This document shows positions 1 through 5,849 of a stretch of 64,000 bases of DNA, piece after piece. Source of the stretch: Betaproteobacteria bacterium (GTDB taxonomy: Bacteria; Pseudomonadota; Gammaproteobacteria; Burkholderiales; Rhodocyclaceae); the NCBI GenBank assembly GCA_016720065.1, contig JADJXY010000002.1, positions 1,439,001 to 1,503,000 of the forward strand. The letters run 5' to 3'. The position numbers and the translations under genes are program-made. Under the pieces are notes generated by a model that searched no databases, was not told the DNA's origin, and worked only from the letters and a program-made list of their open reading frames with translations. Within the stretch, counting starts at the first letter, position 1. Each line of letters begins with the position of its first letter.

Positions 1-2
1 GA

Positions 3-42
3 ACGGGGAACCCCAAGTTCCCCGCCAGGGATCGGTGTTCCC
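3..42 (+). promoter_or_regulatory. double-hairpin leader (radC-motif-like)
   Basis: Two successive hairpins precede the gene at 66. The first pairs ACGGGGAA (3-10) with TTCCCCG (18-24). The second pairs GGGA (28-31) with TCCC (39-42) around the loop TCGGTGT. A purine-rich ribosome site GAAGGAGAA follows at 53-61. The same two-hairpin layout recurs before 791 and 4111, so it is probably a cis-acting RNA rather than chance GC-rich sequence. It resembles the published radC RNA motif, but that identification is from memory. Confidence 0.55.
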
Positions 43-65
43 TTTCATTCCCGAAGGAGAACACC

Positions 66-239
66 ATGTTCGCAACCTCTGTGACCAAAACGTCGCGTCC
101 AGTTGCCGTGCTATTGGGTGGTTCCGGGTATGCCCGGCCTGCCACACGCACACCGGCCGTACCAGCGTTGTTGAAACCGCCGCCGATCATCCCCGGACAA
201 TCCGGCTGCGCTTCCGAGTCTCATGCGGTAGGAGCCTGA
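66..239 (+). CDS. small hypothetical protein (57 aa)
   Basis: This short frame starts at ATG 66 behind a good ribosome site (GAAGGAGAA) and the double-hairpin leader. It encodes 57 residues rich in Pro, Ala and Ser with no recognisable domain. Its TGA (237-239) overlaps the ATG of the next gene (239-241), the usual geometry of translational coupling. It could be a true small protein or a leader ORF driving translation of 239-463. No function can be assigned. Confidence 0.5.
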   Translation: MFATSVTKTSRPVAVLLGGSGYARPATRTPAVPALLKPPPIIPGQSGCASESHAVGA

Positions 240-463
240 TGATGCCGATCAGTCTCTACCGCCGGCGCATTGCCGCCACCGTGATTCAACTGGCCAAGGA
301 CGATCCATCCCTGGTCAAGGAGGTCATCGCCCGCTTGCGAGAGTCGGGCGAGATCGAAGTCGATGATCTGGTCTATCTGGACCGGATCGCCGACCGCTGG
401 ATCGGGATTGCCGAGGTGAACAGCAAGGTCGGATCAGCGTACCCGCGTCAAGCGTGCGGGTAG
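239..463 (+). CDS. small hypothetical island protein (74 aa)
   Basis: The protein begins MMPISLYRRR and is predicted helical and acidic in its second half. The frame is open further upstream, but ATG 239 overlaps the preceding stop (TGATG), and the upstream part merely reads the leader and the preceding ORF in another frame, so 239 is the likely start. The last 30 bases overlap the convergent gene at 434-664. No family is recognised. Confidence 0.55.
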   Translation: MMPISLYRRRIAATVIQLAKDDPSLVKEVIARLRESGEIEVDDLVYLDRIADRWIGIAEVNSKVGSAYPRQACG

Positions 464-664
464 CGGGATGCCTTTGGCCTTAGCCAGTTCCACAGCGATC
501 TTTTCCAGCAGATTCGGACGTTCGTCGTTCAGCGTATCGGCCCACTGGCTCAATACCTGTTCGATGTCGCCCGGCGTTCGCGCCCCGTCGAAGTCGAGTC
601 CGAGTTTTCGGAAGTCCTCGATTTCGTCGGGCGTGAACCGTAGTGCGTTGCCTGCACGCAGCAT
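434..664 (-). CDS. small hypothetical island protein (76 aa)
   Basis: The acidic, helical protein begins MLRAGNALRF and contains FTPDEIEDFRKLGLDFDG. The start at 664 is preferred over the upstream ATG at 682 because AAAGG lies about 9-13 bases before it, while 682 has no ribosome site. It is encoded convergently to 239-463, overlapping by 30 bases. No known domain is recognised; the composition looks like a real soluble protein. Confidence 0.5.
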   Translation of the reverse strand: MLRAGNALRFTPDEIEDFRKLGLDFDGARTPGDIEQVLSQWADTLNDERPNLLEKIAVELAKAKGIPLPARLTRVR

Positions 665-726
665 GCTGTGGGCACCTTTCATGTGTGAGCGTTCAGTTTA
701 GCAGCGCCACATGTCCGTACAACCCC

Positions 727-766
727 GGGGAGTCTACCGCTTCCCCGACCGGGGACAGGTGTTCCC
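727..766 (+). promoter_or_regulatory. double-hairpin leader (radC-motif-like)
   Basis: GGGGA (727-731) pairs with TCCCC (742-746). A second stem pairs GGGGA (751-755) with TTCCC (762-766) around a 6-base loop. A purine site GTGGAGATAACACC then leads to ATG 791. The layout, second-loop sequence (AGGTG) and AACACC-ATG context match the leader at 3-42. Confidence 0.5.
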
Positions 767-790
767 TCTGTTCACCGTGGAGATAACACC

Positions 791-1291
791 ATGTCAATCG
801 AGAAGTCTCGTCCTCGTCCGCGGCGCTCCAGCTTCGAATCTGAGGAAGAACGTGCTTGGGTTGGTTTTTACCAGCGCGTCGGCCGGGATCCGGCCATCGC
901 TAGCGAAGTTCTGGCCCAGTTGGAGTCCGATCCTGAAATGAAGCGCAGCCATCTGGCACTCTACCTATGCTGCAGGGAATCCCTGCGCCAGCACAAGGCC
1001 CGCCAGGCACGGCACAAGCGGATCGGTCAGTTCATCCGCGGGCTTTGCATCGGGTTGTTCATCCAGCCACTGCGCAACCTGCAGACGATGTGGCGCCACG
1101 GCAGCGACCTTGCTTTTGAATGCCTGCCCGAAGCAGCCAAGGTACCGGCCGCCGTCCAGGTGCGTCGCCTGCCCCGGAAATCTGGGTTCGCGACGGCCCG
1201 CACGGCTTTCGAGCGCCAGGTCACCTTGGCCCCCGCAGCCACCGAAGACCAGGCCTCGTCCGCCGATAAAGCACCGCGCACGGCCGCCTGA
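791..1291 (+). CDS. hypothetical island protein (166 aa)
   Basis: This basic protein has an N-terminal acidic-helical part (EEERAWVGFYQRVGRDP) resembling small plasmid and island proteins. A Cys/Arg-rich middle section follows, then a low-complexity Ala-rich tail. The short hydrophobic stretch around residues 83-92 (IRGLCIGLFI) is too short to be a convincing membrane helix. The start is fixed by the ribosome site TGGAGATAACACC just before ATG 791 and by the double-hairpin leader. Function unknown. Confidence 0.55.
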   Translation: MSIEKSRPRPRRSSFESEEERAWVGFYQRVGRDPAIASEVLAQLESDPEMKRSHLALYLCCRESLRQHKARQARHKRIGQFIRGLCIGLFIQPLRNLQTMWRHGSDLAFECLPEAAKVPAAVQVRRLPRKSGFATARTAFERQVTLAPAATEDQASSADKAPRTAA

Positions 1292-1539
1292 CCCTTCCGG
1301 TCCGGCCTGCGATGTAACGGCTACGGCTGTCGTATCCGGATCGCCGAACGCCCATGCCCGCGCTTCAGTTCGCGGTGCGTACGGCGCTCGCTTCGATCCC
1401 ACCCATGCGTGCCGATGCTCCCCCCGAGGCAGCCTCGCACGATCAAATCCCGCATTGCCGACCCGCGTTCACCTTCCCCCGTCCGCCAGTGGGCATCGGC
1501 ATGCCCATCCCCGTCTCAAGCCATGAAAGGAAGCCATCG

Positions 1540-1779
1540 ATGATCACCGTTACCGCAATCCTGAATGCCATCGAAGCCCATGCCAACCGCGCCATCGTCC
1601 AAGAGCTTCGCCTCATCAAGAAAGAGGTCGAAAAACTGCGTTCGTCCCTGCGCCCGGATGACCAAGAGCACGCGGACGCCCTGCTGCTGAAACTGGACCG
1701 TCTGATATTCGACCAGATCGTCGTCGCCAATGACGTGGTCGTTGAGCAAGTGTTCCAGCCGGTAGCGCAAACGGCCTGA
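1540..1779 (+). CDS. small helical hypothetical protein (79 aa)
   Basis: The protein begins MITVTAILNAIEAH and is almost entirely amphipathic helix, with a charged coiled-coil-like centre (LRLIKKEVEKLRSSL). ATG 1540 is chosen because GAAAGGAAGCC precedes it; the open frame extends upstream without coding character. The leader holds a hairpin pairing GGGCAT with ATGCCC at about 1492-1507, a looser version of the other island leaders. No known family is recognised. Confidence 0.55.
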   Translation: MITVTAILNAIEAHANRAIVQELRLIKKEVEKLRSSLRPDDQEHADALLLKLDRLIFDQIVVANDVVVEQVFQPVAQTA

Positions 1780-1832
1780 ATTACCGCGCAACGACACGCC
1801 GGCCATACTCCGGACCGGCGAACCAACCAATA

Positions 1833-1860
1833 CCCCGTGGGGCTCACACCCATGGGGTGT
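1833..1860 (+). promoter_or_regulatory. GC-rich hairpin leader (variant)
   Basis: CCCC (1833-1836) pairs with GGGG (1839-1842), and ACACCC (1846-1851) pairs with GGGTGT (1855-1860). AAAGGAACCCGAG and ATG 1893 follow. It holds the same place and role as the leaders before 66, 791 and 4111 but differs in sequence, so membership of the same RNA family is uncertain. Confidence 0.35.
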
Positions 1861-1892
1861 CGGGTTCCACGCCATGTCGAAAGGAACCCGAG

Positions 1893-2564
1893 ATGAACAA
1901 GGTCAGCATCAATGCCGAACAACAACTCTATGTCATCGATTGCGGCGAGGGCTATACCTGCTTCGGCTTTGCCAACGCCCGCGACCACGCCAACCTGATT
2001 GCCCACAAACTGGACCGAGCCGACCTCGCCTTCACGGATGAGGACTATGCCACTCTCGCTGGTTACGAGAAGTATTGCCATGCCGTCCAGGCTTGGAGCC
2101 AATCGCCGCTCACGCGCACGACGTACTTCGATCCAGGTACCGATACCAGTGCCGCCAAGGTTCTGGAGTCCTGTCGGACCCACGAACGAAAGATTCGCCT
2201 GATTCTTGGCGACACGCTTACCGGCGAACCCTGGCTGGAAGAGCACGATGTCGTCGGCCGGATTGGCCGCTCGATCGGAACCCTGAAAGTCCCACTTCTG
2301 ATCGAACCTGGCGAACATGGCGGCAGCGCCATTCTGTGCGCCTGCATCCTGGCCATCGTTGACTGGGCGTCCGGTAATTTCCTGTACCGCCATGACGCTT
2401 ATCGGGAAGCCGAATTGAGTATCAAACCGTCGGCCGATGCCGAACGCCCCTGGGACGTACTCCAGCGCGAAGAAGTCGTCGCCAGTTTTCGGGATATCGG
2501 CCAGGCCGGCGCCTACCTCGCCTTCATGCGCGGGGCGACGATCGAGCCGCGCGTCTTCCGCTGA
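1893..2564 (+). CDS. hypothetical island protein (223 aa)
   Basis: The protein begins MNKVSINAEQQLYVI with a mixed alpha/beta N-terminal region (CGEGYTCFGFANARDHA). A second, more acidic half contains a hydrophobic stretch near residues 150-160 (ILCACILAIVDW). The start is chosen from AAAGGAACCCGAG upstream; 12 extra in-frame codons upstream lie in the leader. The N-terminal part resembles proteins common on proteobacterial integrative elements (recollection, not a search). Function unknown. Confidence 0.6.
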   Translation: MNKVSINAEQQLYVIDCGEGYTCFGFANARDHANLIAHKLDRADLAFTDEDYATLAGYEKYCHAVQAWSQSPLTRTTYFDPGTDTSAAKVLESCRTHERKIRLILGDTLTGEPWLEEHDVVGRIGRSIGTLKVPLLIEPGEHGGSAILCACILAIVDWASGNFLYRHDAYREAELSIKPSADAERPWDVLQREEVVASFRDIGQAGAYLAFMRGATIEPRVFR

Positions 2565-2709
2565 CGCCGCCAAAGCAAGTCCATGGGGCATGGTTCTCGC
2601 ACAACTCATCGATAACGCTATCCAAAATCGACCGGAATCAGACCGGCTTGAGCATGGCGTCGCTAACAGCCCATTGAAACCCGCTACTTGATGCGAGAAA
2701 CTAACCAAG

Positions 2710-2716
2710 CCTAAAT
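2710..2716. repeat. IS481 target-site duplication, left copy
   Basis: CCTAAAT lies immediately outside the left inverted repeat and is repeated exactly at 3932-3938 outside the right one. A 7-bp perfect duplication shows that the element arrived by simple transposition. Confidence 0.85.
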
Positions 2717-3931
2717 TGTAGAAGTCGCGACCCGATCTGACAGTTCCCCGTTTTGACGGTGCCTGATTGTCAGATCAAATTCAGGTTGGTGACTTTCTCG
2801 TTCCACGCCTCCTTTCCTGCGATCAGGGTTTGCAGAGGCGTGCGTCCGCAGCACATCTTACCCTGATGGGTTCGCTCGTTGTTGTAGTAGGCCAGCCAGG
2901 CATCGAGGTCAGTCTGTAGCTCCTCCAGCGACAGATAGAGCCTGCGGCGGAACGCCACCTGATAAAACTCCTGCAAGATGGTTTTGTGGAAACGTTCGCA
3001 GATGCCGTTCGTTTGTGGATGCCGCGCCTTGGTCTTGGTGTGCTCGATGTCGTTCAAGGCCAGGTAGAGCTGGTAGTCGTGGGTTTCCGGCTTGCCGCAA
3101 TACTCGGTACCGCGATCCGTCAGCATGCGGATGACGCCCATGCCGTGTTCCTCAAAGAACGGCAACACCCGGTCGTTCAACAGATCAGCGGCGGTGATCG
3201 GCGTCTTGGTCGTGTAGAGCTTGGCCATGGCGACCTTGCTGTAGGTATCAACGAAGGTCTGCTGGTAGATCCGGCCAACGCCCTTGATAGTGCCGACGTA
3301 AAACGTGTCCTGCGATCCCAGATAGCCGGGATGGGCGGTTTCGATCTCGCCATGAGCCAGGTCGTCGTCCTGCTTTCTCTCCAGCGCCGCTACCTGAGCA
3401 TCGGTCAGCAGGATGCCTTGCTCGGCCACCTGCTTCTCCAGGGCTGATAACCGCTGTTTGAAGGAGGCCAAGTCGTTTCGCAGCCAGATGGAGCGAACGC
3501 CGGACGGCGAAACAAAAATACCGCGCTGGCGCAGTTCGTTACTGGTTCGCACTTGCCCATGCGCGGGTTGCTCGGTGGCGTAGGCCAGCACCGCCGTTTC
3601 CGTGGCTTCTTCCACCCGGTTCTTCGGGTTCGGTTTGCGCCGGTTGCCATCGAACAAGGCTTCGACGCCACCTTCGGCGACGGCATTCTGGTAGCGATAG
3701 AAGGTGTCGCGGGACAGGCCCATTACCTTGCACGCTTTCGAGACGTTGCCCAACTCGGTGGCCAGATTCAGCAGGCCGATCTTGTGACGAATGACATTCT
3801 GGTTAAGACTACTCATGGGGTTACTCCTTGGCGCTCGCGCGCCGTTTAGATAAAGATTCGCACCTCTATCAAAACGGGTAACCCCACCCCTTGGCAAGGC
3901 CCTGCTGTCAGATCAAGTCTGAACTTCTACA
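2717..3931 (-). mobile_element. IS481-family insertion sequence, complete (1215 bp)
   Basis: The ends are imperfect inverted repeats of about 27 bp. The left end starts TGTAGAAGT and contains GATCTGACAG. The right end read inward starts TGTAGAAGTT and contains the same GATCTGACAG block. CCTAAAT flanks both sides. One transposase gene fills the interior. The insertion lies in the non-coding stretch between the 223-aa gene and the radC leader, so no gene appears broken, though radC may have been separated from upstream promoters. Confidence 0.88.
2770..3816 (-). CDS. IS481-family transposase
   Basis: The 348-residue protein has an N-terminal helix-turn-helix (GNVSKACKVMGLSRDTFYRYQ) and an rve-type DDE integrase core. 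Likely catalytic residues are Asp in FVDTYSK, Asp in MLTDRGTEY and Glu in GICERFHKTIL. It ends with the usual ERTHQG segment. The start at 3816 (MSSLNQN) has AAGGAG about 5 bases upstream; an in-frame extension to 3897 has no support. Length is normal and no frameshift is seen, so the element may be active. Confidence 0.9.
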   Translation of the reverse strand: MSSLNQNVIRHKIGLLNLATELGNVSKACKVMGLSRDTFYRYQNAVAEGGVEALFDGNRRKPNPKNRVEEATETAVLAYATEQPAHGQVRTSNELRQRGIFVSPSGVRSIWLRNDLASFKQRLSALEKQVAEQGILLTDAQVAALERKQDDDLAHGEIETAHPGYLGSQDTFYVGTIKGVGRIYQQTFVDTYSKVAMAKLYTTKTPITAADLLNDRVLPFFEEHGMGVIRMLTDRGTEYCGKPETHDYQLYLALNDIEHTKTKARHPQTNGICERFHKTILQEFYQVAFRRRLYLSLEELQTDLDAWLAYYNNERTHQGKMCCGRTPLQTLIAGKEAWNEKVTNLNLI

Positions 3932-3938
3932 CCTAAAT
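3932..3938. repeat. IS481 target-site duplication, right copy
   Basis: CCTAAAT is identical to 2710-2716 and directly abuts the right inverted repeat. Confidence 0.85.
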
Positions 3939-4046
3939 GCATTCCGTAGTGGAATGTCACCCGGTTTCTGGCCGGCGTCGCAGTCGATACCTGCCTCACT
4001 CGTCTTGCCGACTGTTACTTGTACATTCGTCCGTACCTTCATCCCA

Positions 4047-4081
4047 AACGGGGACCTCGTCCCCGTCGGGATCGGCGTTCC
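4047..4081 (+). promoter_or_regulatory. radC-motif-like double-hairpin leader
   Basis: A perfect 8-bp stem pairs ACGGGGAC (4047-4054) with GTCCCCGT (4058-4065). A second stem pairs GGGA (4067-4070) with TCCC (4078-4081) around TCGGCGT. TGAGGAGAACGCC and the radC start codon follow. This is the cleanest copy of the recurrent leader and it lies upstream of radC, the gene for which the known radC RNA motif is named. That identification is from memory and awaits a covariance-model scan. Confidence 0.6.
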
Positions 4082-4110
4082 CGCTTTTCCAATTTATTGA
4101 GGAGAACGCC

Positions 4111-4692
4111 ATGAATATGTCCGTCCTGTCCCGCGCCGACCTCGTCCGCGAATTACTCGCGCCCGCAGTTTGCGCATCGAGTGCCATCCCCTTGCATGTC
4201 AGCGATGCCGTTGCACCCATCGCCATGAACGACATGGCCGATAGCGTACTGGCCCACCGCCTGGGTGTGGCGCGTGAACTGCTGTTGCGTGACTTGTGCG
4301 AGCAGATGAGTAACAGCCCGGTAATGTCCTCACCGCAAGTTCTGCGCGACTGGCTACGCCTGCACTGCGCAGGCCTTCAACATGAGGTGTTCCTAGTGCT
4401 TTACCTGGATGCCCACCATCGCCTGATCGAGGCTGAAGAACTGTTCCGCGGAACCCTGACCCAGACCTCAGTCTATCCCCGGGAAGTGGTCAAGGGAGCC
4501 CTGACTCGAAATGCTGCGGCGCTGGCCTTGGCCCACAATCACCCCTCGGGCGAAGCCGAGCCCTCGCGGGCCGATGAACTGCTGACGCAAACCCTGAAGT
4601 CGGCACTGGGCCTGGTGGACGTACGGATCATCGACCATTTCATCGTGGCCGGTGACAAAGTCGTTTCGTTTGCCGAACTTGGGTTGATCTAG
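4111..4692 (+). CDS. radC: RadC/MPN (JAB) domain protein
   Basis: The 193-residue protein carries the RadC-type JAMM metal motif HNHPSGEAEPSRAD (residues about 144-157), with a preceding conserved Glu in LIEAEELFRGT. The family is widespread on mobile elements. Its supposed recombination-repair role is unproven, and a metal-dependent isopeptidase/nuclease-like fold is inferred. It lacks the N-terminal helix-hairpin-helix region of chromosomal RadC and has an unrelated 70-residue N-terminus, as island versions often do. ATG 4111 follows TGAGGAGAACGCC. Confidence 0.9.
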   Translation: MNMSVLSRADLVRELLAPAVCASSAIPLHVSDAVAPIAMNDMADSVLAHRLGVARELLLRDLCEQMSNSPVMSSPQVLRDWLRLHCAGLQHEVFLVLYLDAHHRLIEAEELFRGTLTQTSVYPREVVKGALTRNAAALALAHNHPSGEAEPSRADELLTQTLKSALGLVDVRIIDHFIVAGDKVVSFAELGLI

Positions 4693-4961
4693 CGTCATGA
4701 GTCGCCCGCTTTCCATGCTGAGTCCGATCCGGAGGCGCTTCTCCAAGGCTCCCGGTCGGACTTCAACAATTGCTTTGTGAATGGAAAATAGCAATGACTT
4801 CCACTTCACGTTGCCCTTCTACGCAGGTAATGGCGTCCCTCTGGGGATGCTCGGATGCCTGCGCTGGTTCCGTTGCCGCAACTGCGGCATGACTTACCAC
4901 CGTCAAACTGGCAGATACTCGACAACCAGGTCGACGCTCTCTCAAAAAGAAGGAGACACGC

Positions 4962-5270
4962 ATGGACAACATTTCCGTGACACACTTGAGAACACTGGCT
5001 GAACCCTTGGCCGCAATCTCGCTCTCGCATCTGAGCTCGAATACTCGCCTGAAATTGGCCAACGACGACCTATCAGTCAACGCCTATCCGACCGACTACG
5101 GCGGCATCCTCTACGTCGGGGCGCCGCGCCACCGGATCCCGACTGAAAGTGACTTGGCAGCGATTTTCGAGATCGCCGAGTTGGCCGGCATTGTCTGGCT
5201 GAAATTCGACAGCGAAGCGGCCGTAATCGACGGACTGCCGACTTTCGAAACGCCGGAACTGGCATCATGA
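4962..5270 (+). CDS. DUF5983-like island protein
   Basis: A 102-residue acidic protein starting MDNISVTHLRTL, preceded by a strong AAGGAGACACGC ribosome site. The pattern ISVTHL...DDLSVNAYPTDYGG...IFEIAELAGIVWLKFDSEA matches small proteins annotated DUF5983 on integrative elements (recollection). The next gene overlaps its stop (ATGA). Bases 4693-4961 hold the leader of this gene with further GC-rich dyads and no convincing gene. Function unknown. Confidence 0.6.
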   Translation: MDNISVTHLRTLAEPLAAISLSHLSSNTRLKLANDDLSVNAYPTDYGGILYVGAPRHRIPTESDLAAIFEIAELAGIVWLKFDSEAAVIDGLPTFETPELAS

Positions 5271-5476
5271 GTCGGCATAACATCCGGCTCATGTACGCGG
5301 GCCGGCCCGTTTTGGTGGTGGCCGGCTATGACCGGCCCCTACGCGAACTATTCCTTCAGATATTTCGCTGCCAAGAGAACGTGCGCCCTGGCAAGGACGA
5401 GATCATCTACGACAGACTCGATGAGCAGGCGACCATTTCTATAATCGGAGAGCTGGCTGCACTTGTGTCACATTGA
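5267..5476 (+). CDS. small hypothetical protein (69 aa)
   Basis: Its ATG overlaps the preceding TGA (ATGA at 5267-5270), so it is probably translationally coupled to the DUF5983-like gene. The protein begins MSRHNIRLMYAGRPVLVVAGYD, probably mixed alpha/beta, with no Cys motif beyond one Cys at FRCQ. No family is recognised. Coupling and composition support a real gene. Confidence 0.5.
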   Translation: MSRHNIRLMYAGRPVLVVAGYDRPLRELFLQIFRCQENVRPGKDEIIYDRLDEQATISIIGELAALVSH

Positions 5477-5516
5477 TACAATTAAACTTTTATGCCAATC
5501 CAATCAGGCATCCAAT

Positions 5517-5840
5517 ATGAAGCGCTGTGTTGTCGGTATCCGTCGTTCTGGTGATGCAATAAACGCAAGTAGCGGCACGGAAATTCCCACGGTATGGTTC
5601 CCATCGATGGCGACAATGGCTGCCGTGCTTTCCGAGGATAACCAGGCACTGCTTCGCGTCATTCGGGATGCCAAGCCAAAGACGCTGACCGAGTTGGCTA
5701 CGTTGAGCGGGCGGCAGGTGCCGAATCTGTCGCGCACGCTGCGCATGATGGCGGGCTACGGGCTGGTTGAACTTAAACGTAATGTACGTGAGGTGGAACC
5801 GGTTGCCCTGGCCACCAGTTTCAAAATTCTGATTGATTGA
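5517..5840 (+). CDS. winged-helix DNA-binding protein (HVO_A0114-like)
   Basis: The 107-residue protein has a C-terminal winged helix (KTLTELATLSGRQVPNLSRTL ends in a recognition-like helix, then a MAGYGLVELKRN wing). This resembles HVO_A0114-type regulators often found as antitoxins. It ends 9 bases before hsdR and may control the restriction cassette. The start is uncertain: ATG 5517 lacks a good ribosome site and the frame is open to ATG 5463. A toxin partner is not evident; the 69-aa ORF upstream is a possibility without motif support. Confidence 0.6.
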   Translation: MKRCVVGIRRSGDAINASSGTEIPTVWFPSMATMAAVLSEDNQALLRVIRDAKPKTLTELATLSGRQVPNLSRTLRMMAGYGLVELKRNVREVEPVALATSFKILID

Positions 5841-5849
5841 GGGACAGAG

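Noticed and set aside
1443..2708. Long minus-strand open frame of 421 codons
   Set aside because: It is antisense to two genes with good ribosome sites and has repetitive, non-protein-like composition; a GC-rich reading-frame shadow.
4781..5002. Open frame with CRNCGMTYH (half zinc finger) upstream of the DUF5983-like gene
   Set aside because: It overlaps the strongly supported start at 4962, has only one CxxC and no clear ribosome site; it is more likely a conserved leader than a gene.
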